From an uncultured Saprospiraceae bacterium (GTDB taxonomy: Bacteria > Bacteroidota > Bacteroidia > Chitinophagales > Saprospiraceae): 58,968 bases of DNA. The notes beneath the pieces were generated by a model, which made no database searches, was not told the origin of the DNA, and saw only the letters and a program-made list of their open reading frames with translations. Shown here one piece after another: positions 46,889 through 57,541 of the stretch. The translations under genes were made by a program, and so were the position numbers. The stretch is from positions 1 to 58,968 of the forward strand of contig CALJVJ010000068.1 of the NCBI GenBank assembly GCA_937974625.1, in the 5' to 3' direction. Numbering within the stretch: position 1 is the first letter of the stretch; the number at the start of each line of letters is the position of its first letter.

Positions 46889-49294
46889 TTAATCAAGGGC
46901 AATTTTCAAAACCTCTTCCATTCGTTCTACATAATGAAATTTCACACCTTTGATATAAGTATCTTTAATTTCTTTGACATGTTTTTCATTCTCTTTACAC
47001 AAAATAATATCCTTGATACCCGCTCTTTTAGCAGCCAAAATCTTTTCTTTAATTCCTCCTACTGGTAAAACCTTTCCTCTTAAAGTAATTTCACCTGTCA
47101 TAGCTAAGTTAGTTTTGACATTTTTACCAGTAAATGCTGAAGTAAGCGCTGTCAACATGGTAATACCAGCAGATGGTCCATCCTTGGGCGTTGCCCCCTC
47201 AGGCACATGTATATGAATATCTTGCTCTTCAAATTTTTTGATATCGATACCGAAGGTTTCGGCATTAGCCTTAATAAAGCTCAAGGCAGTTTGGGCAGAT
47301 TCTTTCATGACTGCACCAAGATTACCTGTCAATTGAAGATTTCCTTTGCCTTTATTCAAACTTGCTTCAATAAAAAGAATATCTCCACCAACGGATGTCC
47401 AAGCCAATCCTACTACAACCCCAGGCACTTTACTTCTTTGGTATCGATCTCTAGAGAATTTAACAGGGCCCAAAATCTCTTTAACAATTTCATCAGAAAT
47501 ATTTATATCATATTTCTCCTCCATTGCAACCTTTTTAGCTGTCGCTCTCATCACACCTGCCACTTGGCGATTTAGAGAACGAACACCAGATTCTCGGGTA
47601 TAATCTTGAATTAGTTGTTTGATAACTTTCGAAGAAAATTTAATATCCTTACCTTTTAAACCATGCTCCTTCCTTTGTTCAGGAATTAAGTGCTTTTTAG
47701 CAATCTCTATTTTCTCTTCGATAGAATATCCACTAATAGAAATAATTTCCATTCTATCTCTAAGTGCTGGCTGAATGGTATTCAAAGAATTCGCCGTTGC
47801 AATGAATAATATTTTAGACAAGTCATATTCTACATCTAAATAATTATCGTGAAAAGTAGTGTTTTGCTCTGGGTCCAATACTTCTAACAGCGCAGAAGAT
47901 GGGTCTCCTCTAAAATTAGACCCTACTTTATCAATTTCATCCAAGATAAAGACAGGATTAGAGGATTTCACTTTTTTAAGTGATTGGATAATTCGTCCCG
48001 GCATTGCGCCGATATAGGTCTTCCGATGTCCTCGAATCTCAGACTCGTCATGCAATCCACCTAAAGACATCCGAACAAATTTCCTATTCAAGGCATTAGC
48101 GACAGATTTACCTAAAGAAGTTTTACCAACCCCAGGAGGACCTACCAAACAAATAATAGGCGCTTTCATATCGCCCTTTAGTTTCAAAACAGCTAAGTGC
48201 TCTAAAATTCTATCTTTGACCTTTTCTAAACCAAAATGGTCTTTGTCCAACACTTTTTTAACCTTCCTAAGGTCAAAGTTATCTTCTGTATAAATATTCC
48301 AAGGCAAATCTAACATCAACTCCATATAATTTAACATTACGGAGTATTCTGCTACTTGTGGATTAAGTCTTTTTAATTTTTTAAGGTCTTTTTCAAATAC
48401 CTCTTTCACATCTTGCGACCATTTCATTTTGGCAGCCTTATCCCTCAACTTAATATATTCTTGGTCCTGCGGGTTATCTCCTAATTCTTCTTTAATCGTC
48501 TTCAACTGTTGATTTAAGAAATAATCGCGCTGTTGTTTTTCTAAATCTGTTCGGACCTTATTTTCAATTTTATCTTTCAATTGCAATAATTGCAATTCAT
48601 TATCCATCTTTACCAAAACAGCCTCTGCCTTTTTGCTTAAATCATTTATTTCTAAAATGGTTTGTTTCGCAATAACATCAATCCCTAAGTTAGAAGTAAT
48701 AAAATTTAGTAAAAACCCTCCATTATCAATATTTTTCAGCATCACCGTTGCTTCCGTAGGAATATTCGGCGCCAACTTAATAATCTGTTGCGCTAAATCT
48801 TTGATAGAAGCAATCGTTGCCGTAAATTCCATCTGATTAGTAGCTTTAATCGTACTAATTGGCTTAATTTTTCCAGATAGGAAAGGGTCTTCCTGAGTCA
48901 ATTCTTCTAAAGAAAATCTTTTTCTACCTTGTAAAATGGCCGTAGTCGTTCCATCAGGCATTTTCAAGATTTTCAAAATTCTAGCTATCGTTCCAATCTG
49001 AAACAAATCACCCATGCTGGGGTCTTCTGTCTTAGACAAACGCTGAGACAACACCGCTATCAATCGACCACTTTCATAGGCATGATGCACTGCCTTAATA
49101 GATTTATCCCTACCTACTGTAATAGGAATAACAATACCAGGAAACAAGACCGTATTTTTAAGCGCCAATACAGGAAGTACACCAGGAAAATCCTCCTTAA
49201 GATTCATTTCGTCATCATCTTCATTCATACTTAAAAAAGGCATAAAATCTCCTTCTTCATCAATACCTTGTGGATAAAAAAATTCTTTAAACAT
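46889..49294 (-). CDS. lon: ATP-dependent Lon protease
   Basis: 801 residues. An N-terminal LON substrate domain (about 38-225) is followed by the AAA+ domain with Walker A GPPGVGKT (385-392) and Walker B FILDEID (449-455), then the S16 protease domain with the Ser708/Lys751 dyad (KDGPSAG; GGIKEK). Cytoplasmic, degrading misfolded and regulatory proteins. A short acidic N-terminal extension (1-35) is typical of the phylum. Monocistronic, with its terminator at 46741. Confidence 0.97.
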   Translation of the reverse strand: MFKEFFYPQGIDEEGDFMPFLSMNEDDDEMNLKEDFPGVLPVLALKNTVLFPGIVIPITVGRDKSIKAVHHAYESGRLIAVLSQRLSKTEDPSMGDLFQIGTIARILKILKMPDGTTTAILQGRKRFSLEELTQEDPFLSGKIKPISTIKATNQMEFTATIASIKDLAQQIIKLAPNIPTEATVMLKNIDNGGFLLNFITSNLGIDVIAKQTILEINDLSKKAEAVLVKMDNELQLLQLKDKIENKVRTDLEKQQRDYFLNQQLKTIKEELGDNPQDQEYIKLRDKAAKMKWSQDVKEVFEKDLKKLKRLNPQVAEYSVMLNYMELMLDLPWNIYTEDNFDLRKVKKVLDKDHFGLEKVKDRILEHLAVLKLKGDMKAPIICLVGPPGVGKTSLGKSVANALNRKFVRMSLGGLHDESEIRGHRKTYIGAMPGRIIQSLKKVKSSNPVFILDEIDKVGSNFRGDPSSALLEVLDPEQNTTFHDNYLDVEYDLSKILFIATANSLNTIQPALRDRMEIISISGYSIEEKIEIAKKHLIPEQRKEHGLKGKDIKFSSKVIKQLIQDYTRESGVRSLNRQVAGVMRATAKKVAMEEKYDINISDEIVKEILGPVKFSRDRYQRSKVPGVVVGLAWTSVGGDILFIEASLNKGKGNLQLTGNLGAVMKESAQTALSFIKANAETFGIDIKKFEEQDIHIHVPEGATPKDGPSAGITMLTALTSAFTGKNVKTNLAMTGEITLRGKVLPVGGIKEKILAAKRAGIKDIILCKENEKHVKEIKDTYIKGVKFHYVERMEEVLKIALD

Positions 49295-49917
49295 AAGTTA
49301 TATATACTACGCTAATTGCGGATTTAAGTAGGTGCTATGCATTCACTTGCCAAAATGGCAGCAAGATACAAAACATCTTGATTAAATAGATTGGTCTAAT
49401 ATTGTGCCATTCAAAAAAGTGTGACAATTGCGGTACAGATTCGGATTTTAAGGCATAATTTCCAAGGAATTTAAAAGAAAGGCGTCAAAAAGGCAGGTGA
49501 GAAATGTAAAGAGCAGCTTAATATACAAAGGTAAGCGAATTAGTATAGGTGCCTAAATTCAATTATTTTTGGGTTTTTCTTGTTGAAAACCTGTATATTT
49601 ACGGTACGAAAAAGGCTACTCCCCCCATAAGTAGCAAGGTTATATATTCATTTAATTCTGTAGAATCTCTGCGGTATTAATATGCCCTTGTATTAAATAA
49701 ATCGAAGTTATCCCTCAAAATAAATAGCAATACCTAAATAAGTGGGTTATTTTATAATCCATTTGGCATTTAACTTCTCTCCTTGTTATTAGACTTAATA
49801 GCTTTTTCTTTCCCCAGTCCAATATAAAAATTTGTTTAAATTTTCTTTAAAAACGAAAAAGTATGCCTTGTTTGTTAGGAATAACCAGCAAGATATGTTC
49901 GTACAAATTGAACAGTA
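49295..49917. other. 623-bp intergenic region
   Basis: Divergent promoter region of lon and the glycoside-hydrolase-like gene. Candidates are a minus-strand TAccTTTG box at 49533-49526 for lon and a plus-strand TTTG-N22-TAtaTTTA (49568-49601) for the other gene, with a long leader. No gene was recognised. Confidence 0.4.
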
Positions 49918-52900
49918 ATGTTTTCCATAATAACCAAGCAAAAAACAGCCTTCCTATTTTTAATTATTGGGGTATTGTATATTTTCCCACTGACAGCGCA
50001 AATTACAGTAGACCGCTATATGGGGGTGAATACCTTAAGAGAAGACCCAGTAGAAAAAATGAAAGCGGTAGGTTTTATCCGAGAATACCATTCCTGGTAT
50101 TTAAATGAAGGGAATCCAAGTCTAGTCCAGACAGACTACTCTCCAAGTTATCCCAATGCTATTTATAGATGGAATACAGCCTATCAAGACCTTACTTATA
50201 CTAGATTTGATGAATTTTATGATGAAATTCGTAATACCCATGATATTCAAATAGCTCCTTCCTTTTTAGGGAATTTATTTCAAATAGTAGACCCCGATAG
50301 ATACACAGACGAAGGTGATAATCATATAGTACAAGAACAGATTCCTGTAGCAAGTGGCGCTAATAAATTAGACCCTGCTTCCTACAAGGCTCATGCTGCC
50401 TATCTATTCCAATATGCTGCTAGATACGGCCATCAAGTATTTCCAACGAGCACTTTTAATAGTTTAATAATTCCTAAAACTCACGCAGAAGAAGTCCCCC
50501 AAACAGGGTTAGGAATAGTAGAATATATGGAAAGTTGGAATGAACAGGACAAGTGGTGGTGGCAAGGTTCCCATCCTGACACCTATTTTACGCCACAAGA
50601 ATATATGACGATGCTAAGCGCGGATTACGATGGACATGGAAATACCTTAGGGCTTGGTATTGGAATCAAAAATGCCGACCCGAATATGAAAGTGGTGATG
50701 GGCGGTTTAGCACAAGCTGATTTGAGCTATATTCGAGAAATGGTGGAATGGGCAAAAATAAATAGAGGGCCATTAGGGAGTTCGGTAGACACTTTACCTT
50801 TCAATGTTTTGAATATCCACCATTACATTGGGAATAATGAAAATTTCCTACAATCGACCCAAGGTGTTAGTCCAGAGCATGCCGACCTAAGGGGATTCTT
50901 AAAAACATTTGATGATTATAGAGATTCCTTAAATACCGCAATGGGGACAAATTTAGAATTATGGTTATCAGAATTTGGATATGATACCTTCGGGCCGGGT
51001 TCTACAGGTCAACCTGTAGTGATAGCGCCACAAATCGGGCAAAATGATTCGTATGAAGTACAAGGACAATGGATTACCAGAATTTATTTAGAAGCATTAG
51101 CTGCCGAAATTGACCGAGCGATGCTTTTCTTTTTAAGAGATGAACAAACTCCCTATGCTGGTCTGTACACCAGTAGTGGACTTTTAGAAAATGCGGTCAA
51201 CGGCCATAAACCTAAAAATTCTTGGTTTTATACCTACACCATGAAAAATGTGTTGACAGATATGGTATTTGATGCCGACGTGTCTCCATGTAGTGATACC
51301 ACTTGTGTAAGAGTATATAAGTTTAAAGAATTAAATAACGGTGCTAAAAAAGTCTATGCCATTTGGAGTCCCACCGCTTCTGCTAAGGTCGTTAATTATG
51401 ATTTTGACCATGAAGATGTAGAAAATGCTATCTTGGTAAAAATGGAATTACCAAGTATATGGGGAAGTCAAACAATCATAGAAGATAGTGATGATTCGGT
51501 TTTAACAGTCACGGAAAAACCAATGTTTCTCATAATAGATGGCACTTACTTCTCTCCGCCAAATAGTTGTTCCGCAAATCCAGTCGTGGAAAATGCAACT
51601 TGTGGTTCCCTAAATGTTCGCTTAAATGCACCAAATGGCAGTGGAACGTATCAATTATGGCACATGCAAGGGAATTATTCGGCGGTGGATTTTTCGCATC
51701 GATTGGCAACTTTGGTGGATGAAAATCTTTCACCAGCGGATTCTGTCATCACAGTGGCAGGTTTACAATCTAGTCAACCTTATACCTTTTTTCTCTTTCC
51801 AGAAGGTATTGGAGCAGATGAACCAAGTAAAATTTGTACGGCCACAGGCGTAACGACGAATAGTACCTGTAAAATTATAGTAGACCCTAATTGGATTTTC
51901 GATGAATATAAGAACCACATCAATCCTGATGGGCTGTTTGACAATCAAAACGATTTTGACCCAATGTGTAATCCAAATGAAGGATTTCCTAGTCAAAGTG
52001 ATTTATGGGGCTTCAACTACGATTTGACAGACAGTATGAATCTTAGTTTAGATTTACAAGATTACTATTACATCGATGCTTTGACCCTTCATGATGAGGG
52101 AAGTAGAGGTTTTTTCACCATCCAGATTGCAGATTCTCCTAATGGTCCTTGGACAACAGTGGAGGACTATTTAACGATTGATTATAATAAATGGGTGACC
52201 TTGACCAACATCATTCCAGCAGATAAACCCGTTCGATATATGCGGTTTATAGCAGAAAAAAATGATGCTGCAAAAGTTGGGGAGCTATATATTTGTGGTC
52301 GATTATCAGGCTACAATCCAGATATATTACCGGGAGTTGCCATAAATGGCTTGGTCAAAAATATAACTTGCGAATCATTAGCTTTGGAATGGGGCCATCC
52401 ATTCGATGAAGATATTGCGTCTTATAAAATATTGGAAGGCAATACAGTATTGGCAAATATACCTTATAATCCGGGTGTTCAAACTTACCCAATAAGCAAC
52501 TTAGCTGAATTGACCACCTATAATTACTCAATTATTACGGTAGATAATATCGGTCAAGAATCGGCAGATACTTTAAAATTATCCGCTACCACTTTTGGAG
52601 GAATTAATCAGTGTAAAATTCCATTGACTACTTCCATGATTTTCGACCATTTTAATAAGTTAGCCAACGCCGAAAGATTAGTTGATGAGCAGTCAAACTA
52701 TGACCCCATTTGCAATCCTTATACTGTACCTTATACTAATTTTTGGGGAGTGGACTATCCTGACAATGGCACAAAAGAGCATGTTAGCCTTAATTTAGGT
52801 GGATATTATTTTATAGACAAAATCATAATGCACGATGGCACAGGGCAAAATGGCCATGTGGATATTTTAATGGCAACTTCGCCAAACGGACCTTGGACCA

Positions 52901-54339
52901 ATATCGTCAGTCATGATGCAGTAATAGAAAATGGATGGGCTACTTTTGACAATCCAATTCCTAATAATGGCTCTGTCCGATATCTTCGGTTAGAAGCAAG
53001 TATAGATAATCAAGTGAATGTAGGAGAACTCTTTATTTGTGGTACATTGGATTCAAATACCAATCCAAACATCAAGCCCGGAAAAGGTAGATTTGGGCAA
53101 GTTACGGACCTTTCCTGCACAGAAGCAACGCTCGCATGGACCGCTCCATTAGATGACGATATTGAACAATATCGAATTTATTTAGAAGGAAATCTAGTCG
53201 ATGTAACCACTTTGACGAACATCACCATAAACACGCTAATAGCCAATACAAATTATGCGTTTAAAATTGTCACAGAAGATACTGCAGGAAACGAATCTAT
53301 TGATAGTTTGACCATAGCGTTTACTACAAATATGGAAGGTGCTTGTGATTTAATTTGTAATCTTACTTGTTCTTGTGCCATTTGCGTGCAACCAAGTTGG
53401 TTAACAAGTTTAAATCCAACCACCAATTTTCAGAAAGAAAACTTCTTTGATGAACAAGATAAAGTCCCTTTTTGTGGGATGGGAGGCACCACGCCAGCTT
53501 CTTTTTACAATAATACTTATGCCAATGGAGGAGGCACCAATAGTGCTCCTGATACCGTACTGATTGATTTGCAAAAAGTATATGATATTTCGACCCTTCA
53601 CATCTTTTTTCAAGGTGGTAGCAGTAGTGGTAATTTTATTATTCAATACTTGGACAATAATAATACATGGCAGGAACTCATAAATCACGTCACAAATGCA
53701 AACTATGGTTGGACCTCTTTTTCCGATTTAAATACTACCACACAATATCTTCGAACGATACAAACAGATAATAATTCTCAAATTGGAGAAATAGGTATTT
53801 GCGGCAATTTACTTTGTGAAGCTAGTTTAGATTTAGTCAATCCAATTACCGTATCGGATACCTTTCAAGCTGGCGTAATTACTTCTAGTGCAAGTTTGGC
53901 AACAGGAATCGAGGTAGGATATTTCGCAGAAACGTACATTACGTTAAAGCAAGGTTTCCATGCAGTAGCAGGAGCGGACTTTTTAGCCCAAATAGCACCC
54001 TGTTCGAGCAACAACTTTGTCAACCAAGAAGAATTATATGCTTTCGCAAAAGGGCAGACGTCTTTACTTCCAGAAAGAAACAAACTAGAAGTTTATCCAA
54101 ATCCATTCCATACCACCACCACCCTAGCCTATCATTTAACAACAACCGCCCCAGTTCAATTGGATATTTTTGACACTAAAGGGAAAGTAATTAAAAACCT
54201 GATTAACAAGCAGTTAGTCAACAAAGGACATTATCAAATAACCTTATCCAAAGAAAGTATCGAAAGTGGTTTTTATATCACTCGATTAGTCATCGGAAAG
54301 GAAGTATTTGTTAAAAAAATAGTAGTCCTTGAAAATTAA
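49918..54339 (+). CDS. secreted T9SS type-A protein with glycoside-hydrolase-like catalytic domain and discoidin/FnIII repeats
   Basis: 1473 residues with a signal peptide (about 1-28). Residues ~30-440 look like a (beta/alpha)8 glycosidase of clan GH-A type, with WNEQ (E209, candidate acid/base) and LWLSEFGYD (E352, candidate nucleophile). FnIII-like linkers then alternate with three F5/8-type-C (discoidin-like) modules starting FDEYKNHINPDGLFDNQ-type segments and ending GELYICG/GELFICG/GEIGICG. A 3-stranded GFHAVAGADF repeat and a T9SS type A sorting domain end the protein (VYPNPFHTTTT ... KKIVVLEN). Likely a cell-surface or secreted polysaccharide-degrading enzyme; the exact GH family and substrate cannot be assigned. 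Confidence 0.75.
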   Translation: MFSIITKQKTAFLFLIIGVLYIFPLTAQITVDRYMGVNTLREDPVEKMKAVGFIREYHSWYLNEGNPSLVQTDYSPSYPNAIYRWNTAYQDLTYTRFDEFYDEIRNTHDIQIAPSFLGNLFQIVDPDRYTDEGDNHIVQEQIPVASGANKLDPASYKAHAAYLFQYAARYGHQVFPTSTFNSLIIPKTHAEEVPQTGLGIVEYMESWNEQDKWWWQGSHPDTYFTPQEYMTMLSADYDGHGNTLGLGIGIKNADPNMKVVMGGLAQADLSYIREMVEWAKINRGPLGSSVDTLPFNVLNIHHYIGNNENFLQSTQGVSPEHADLRGFLKTFDDYRDSLNTAMGTNLELWLSEFGYDTFGPGSTGQPVVIAPQIGQNDSYEVQGQWITRIYLEALAAEIDRAMLFFLRDEQTPYAGLYTSSGLLENAVNGHKPKNSWFYTYTMKNVLTDMVFDADVSPCSDTTCVRVYKFKELNNGAKKVYAIWSPTASAKVVNYDFDHEDVENAILVKMELPSIWGSQTIIEDSDDSVLTVTEKPMFLIIDGTYFSPPNSCSANPVVENATCGSLNVRLNAPNGSGTYQLWHMQGNYSAVDFSHRLATLVDENLSPADSVITVAGLQSSQPYTFFLFPEGIGADEPSKICTATGVTTNSTCKIIVDPNWIFDEYKNHINPDGLFDNQNDFDPMCNPNEGFPSQSDLWGFNYDLTDSMNLSLDLQDYYYIDALTLHDEGSRGFFTIQIADSPNGPWTTVEDYLTIDYNKWVTLTNIIPADKPVRYMRFIAEKNDAAKVGELYICGRLSGYNPDILPGVAINGLVKNITCESLALEWGHPFDEDIASYKILEGNTVLANIPYNPGVQTYPISNLAELTTYNYSIITVDNIGQESADTLKLSATTFGGINQCKIPLTTSMIFDHFNKLANAERLVDEQSNYDPICNPYTVPYTNFWGVDYPDNGTKEHVSLNLGGYYFIDKIIMHDGTGQNGHVDILMATSPNGPWTNIVSHDAVIENGWATFDNPIPNNGSVRYLRLEASIDNQVNVGELFICGTLDSNTNPNIKPGKGRFGQVTDLSCTEATLAWTAPLDDDIEQYRIYLEGNLVDVTTLTNITINTLIANTNYAFKIVTEDTAGNESIDSLTIAFTTNMEGACDLICNLTCSCAICVQPSWLTSLNPTTNFQKENFFDEQDKVPFCGMGGTTPASFYNNTYANGGGTNSAPDTVLIDLQKVYDISTLHIFFQGGSSSGNFIIQYLDNNNTWQELINHVTNANYGWTSFSDLNTTTQYLRTIQTDNNSQIGEIGICGNLLCEASLDLVNPITVSDTFQAGVITSSASLATGIEVGYFAETYITLKQGFHAVAGADFLAQIAPCSSNNFVNQEELYAFAKGQTSLLPERNKLEVYPNPFHTTTTLAYHLTTTAPVQLDIFDTKGKVIKNLINKQLVNKGHYQITLSKESIESGFYITRLVIGKEVFVKKIVVLEN

Positions 54340-54872
54340 AAGCTAGTTCCTCTTGCTAAATTATCCATTCTATAGCACTCTTTCCAAAGCAATTCTTATT
54401 GCGATTAGTAAAGGATGAGCAAACATTAAGAAAAGTAATAAATTATTTTTTTTTACTAATTTTTAAAATTCTTAATCTGTTGGTATCAAATTTGCAATTT
54501 GCCTATATATATCACTTTTCTTGACCATTCTTTTATTGATTATTTTAGCACAAAACCTAAAAATTTGTCTAAACAATATTACTTTTTTTATTACAAATTT
54601 ATTTTTTAGTACCCACTTTAAATACAACCGTGTATTTAATTTAAGCAGTGATGAAAAATAAATTTGCTAATTAATTTTTTCAAAGTTCCCAAACAAATAC
54701 AATAGGCTAAAATCGAAGGTTATTTTATGAGAAAACGCATTTAAAGCTAGGGAAAAATAGGTTCGTAATCTATTTTAAGCAGTTTATAAATTAAATAATT
54801 ATTAATATTATTTTTTATTATAAATTTTAATAATCCTTAACTAGCTTTGCCTGCATATATATACAGTCCCTC
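54340..54872. other. 533-bp AT-rich intergenic region with a repeated TTTGCCT-ATATAT block
   Basis: No gene. Two similar blocks (54498-54515 TTTGCCTATATATATCAC, and 54846-54866 TTTGCCTGCATATATATAC) each follow a long AT stretch containing TTTTAAAATTCTTAATC- or TTTTAATAATCCTTAAC-like sequence. The second is just before the start at 54873. This may be a duplicated promoter segment. Confidence 0.35.
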
Positions 54873-56924
54873 ATGTTTTATCAAAAAAAAATTAATTGTT
54901 TTGTTATTCGCATAGGTTTATACTATGCCTTAGGCTGCTGCTCGTTAGTGAATAGCTCCGCACAAACAATGACAGAAACATTGACTATCCGGAATGAAGA
55001 AAGTATCAATACTAAAACACTTGAATATGCCCCAATCTTTTTTAACGACCAATTAGTGTTCACTTCCACTAGACCTACCAGTGGGGCCCCAATGACCAGT
55101 TGGCGTGATGAGAAAAAGCAATTCTCAGATTTGTACATAGCAAAAAAGAGTAAATATGGTGGATTTTTAGAAGCGCGTAGATTATCAGGTAAAGCAAGCA
55201 GCCCATATCATGACGGAGTAGCCACCTTCAATAAAACAGGCACGGAAATATTTTTTACCCGAAGTAATAAAAATGGTAAGAATAAAAAGAACATCATCAA
55301 CCTAAAGATATACGCAGCTCAGCTAGTAAATGATGTTTGGCAAAATATACAGGAATTACCTTTAAATGACGAAGATTTTTCCAATTGTCATCCAACCTTG
55401 TCACCAGACGGTCAAGCATTATATTTTGCTTCCGATAGGCCAGGAGGGTATGGAGGCATGGATATATATGTGAGCAAAAACATTAATGGCATATGGCAGC
55501 ATCCAGAAAATTTAGGAGCTACTATTAATAGTTCCAGTAACGAACTATTCCCATTTATTTCCCCATCCAATAATTTATATTTTGCCTCTAACAACAAAAA
55601 TAGTATAGGCGGGTTGGACATTTTCAGAGCAGAAAGAAAAGAAGGCTTAGCTAATTTTCACATTGCCAAAAATCTAGGTACTGATTTTAATACAACAGCA
55701 GATGAATTTGGCTTTTGTACAAATAAAACAGAAACAGAAGGGTACTTTACTTCCAATAGAAAAGGCGGGAAAGGAGGAGACGACATCTATCATTGGGAAT
55801 GGAAACAAGTCGAAGTAATCATTGCCCCAGAACAAATGAACTTAGCAGTTTTTGATGCAAGAAGTCAAGAACGAGTAACAGATGCCATTATTACTATTTT
55901 TGATGAAGCAGTATCGACTACCAAAAATGACATTTACCCGATTGCAAAGATGATGAACTTAAGTAAATACGAACAAGACAATCCTTATCTATCTTTAGAG
56001 AAGAAGAGTTATCGAACAGGAAGCAACGGACAAATCTCAATGATAATAGAGGCAGAAAAGTCCTATACTATATTTATTGAAAAAAAGGGGTACAACCCTA
56101 TAAAAAAGATAATTACCTATGCTGAACTATCAAAGGAAAAGTCTTGGACTTTCTCTTTGGAAAAAAAGGCAGGAATTCCACTTAAAATCCAAGCGCTCAA
56201 TATGCCTTCTAGAGTCCCCGTTGCTCAAGTATCTTTAGAATTATTGAATCATTGTACTCAAAAAACAGAGCGAGCCATCAGTGACGAAAACGGGCAATTT
56301 GTCTTTTATTTATCCTGTGACTGCGAATACGAACTAATCGGTAAAAAAACAGCTTACAGAAAATATCAAAAACGCTTTTCCACAAGATATAGAAATTGTG
56401 GAAATTTGAATGCTATCAATACCGAACTTTATTTAGTAGATCAAGAAGTAATAGCACATATTGTAAAAGTAGACAACTTGCGTTTTGCTAACTTAAATAG
56501 TTTTGAGGCTAATGGCACTCCAAAGGAAGGACAGATTATAGGTTTACCTGAAATCAGATTCTCAGAAAACAAAGCAGAAATAATACCCCACACCATTGAC
56601 CAACTCTATAAAATTCATTATTTCTTACAAACCTATTCGAATATTGATGTAGAAATTTCAGTACATACAGATGCAAGAGGAAGTGCAAAATATAATCATC
56701 GACTATCTCAAAAAAGAGCAGATAGCATCACTGAATTTTTAATAGCAAAAGGGGTTTCACAAAATCGTTTTAGTGCAATAGGCTATGGAGAAGATAAATT
56801 ACTCAATCAATGTACCGATGGGATTAGCTGTTCAGAGGAAGCACATTTACAAAATATGAGAGTAGAAATGAAAATTACTAAAATTAATAGATTAAATGCA
56901 GAGTATCTACTAGGACAACGATAA
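54873..56924 (+). CDS. PorE-like PD40/OmpA envelope protein
   Basis: 683 residues with a signal peptide (about 1-31). PD40-type blades follow (about 50-300; HPTLSPDGQALYFASDRPGG, FPFISPSNNLYFASNN), then carboxypeptidase-regulatory-like beta regions (about 320-520) and a C-terminal OmpA domain (about 550-670; ISVHTDARGSAKYNHRLSQKRADSI, AIGYGED). This is the same architecture as the partial protein at 2-2389 but without the DUF1573 tail. It should bind peptidoglycan and support T9SS-linked envelope assembly. The next feature downstream is a terminator at 57164. Confidence 0.88.
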   Translation: MFYQKKINCFVIRIGLYYALGCCSLVNSSAQTMTETLTIRNEESINTKTLEYAPIFFNDQLVFTSTRPTSGAPMTSWRDEKKQFSDLYIAKKSKYGGFLEARRLSGKASSPYHDGVATFNKTGTEIFFTRSNKNGKNKKNIINLKIYAAQLVNDVWQNIQELPLNDEDFSNCHPTLSPDGQALYFASDRPGGYGGMDIYVSKNINGIWQHPENLGATINSSSNELFPFISPSNNLYFASNNKNSIGGLDIFRAERKEGLANFHIAKNLGTDFNTTADEFGFCTNKTETEGYFTSNRKGGKGGDDIYHWEWKQVEVIIAPEQMNLAVFDARSQERVTDAIITIFDEAVSTTKNDIYPIAKMMNLSKYEQDNPYLSLEKKSYRTGSNGQISMIIEAEKSYTIFIEKKGYNPIKKIITYAELSKEKSWTFSLEKKAGIPLKIQALNMPSRVPVAQVSLELLNHCTQKTERAISDENGQFVFYLSCDCEYELIGKKTAYRKYQKRFSTRYRNCGNLNAINTELYLVDQEVIAHIVKVDNLRFANLNSFEANGTPKEGQIIGLPEIRFSENKAEIIPHTIDQLYKIHYFLQTYSNIDVEISVHTDARGSAKYNHRLSQKRADSITEFLIAKGVSQNRFSAIGYGEDKLLNQCTDGISCSEEAHLQNMRVEMKITKINRLNAEYLLGQR

Positions 56925-57163
56925 GTTAAATCTAAGTTATGTAAAGAACTTTACAAAAAGATTTTTCTGACAGACTACTAAGGCATATTTATCGTTAAGA
57001 AAAAGGTAGGAACATGAAAAATAACTTATAACAGATGAAGGGTTTTCCTTCACTTTAGTTACAACTTATGCTTTACATGTATCCAAGATTTATTTGAACT
57101 ATTATAAATACATCGAATAAAAACATAATTGAAAAGAATAACCGATTAAGCAGAAAAAATAAG

Positions 57164-57200
57164 AGTCGATTCAATGGAGATCATTGGATTGGCTTTTTTT
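57164..57200 (+). terminator. intrinsic terminator downstream of the PorE-like gene
   Basis: A 13-bp stem with three G-U wobbles (57164-57176 / 57182-57194), 5-nt loop and a run of seven T. It lies 240 bp after the stop at 56924, so the 3' leader may be long or belong to another small transcript. Confidence 0.75.
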
Positions 57201-57378
57201 ATACGAACTACAAAATCCCCCATAAATCCTAAAAAGGTAAGGCAGACTACAAAGGAGAAAAAAACAGGTAAAGAAATATTATATTAATTAATGATTTAAT
57301 ATATTTGCACCACTAAATTTGAAACAGAATTTTCTCAAAAGAGTTGAATAGAATATTGTGCTTATTTAAAAGCGTCAA

Positions 57379-57541
57379 TAAGTGCTTGGACATAAATAAG
57401 TTAGTCTTTTGACCGAGGCTATTTTTTTGTTCGACTAGGCAAAAAACGCAGACACCCGTATGGGTGGCGAGTATTTTCAACGACGTAGAACAGAAAAAGA
57501 GACCGTCATAAATACTTAAGTTATTTGTGTTCAAGCACTTA
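57379..57541. repeat. 163-bp imperfect palindrome: MITE-like element or hairpin RNA
   Basis: Terminal arms 57379-57404 and 57515-57541 match at about 22 of 25 positions (core TAAGTGCTTGGACATAAATAA); two of the three differences are G-U compatible as RNA. Inner arms also pair (GAC/GTC; GTTC/GAAC; AAAAAA/TTTT; CGC/GCG) down to a central CACCC-GTAT-GGGTG hairpin at 57453-57466. It looks like a mobile nonautonomous element, or a transcribed hairpin, given a TAtaTTTG box at 57300-57307. A shorter related segment may lie at 9842-9960. Confidence 0.55.

Noticed and set aside
57313-57534. 73-codon minus-strand frame
   Set aside because: It lies within the palindromic element, where any frame is a by-product of repeat sequence.
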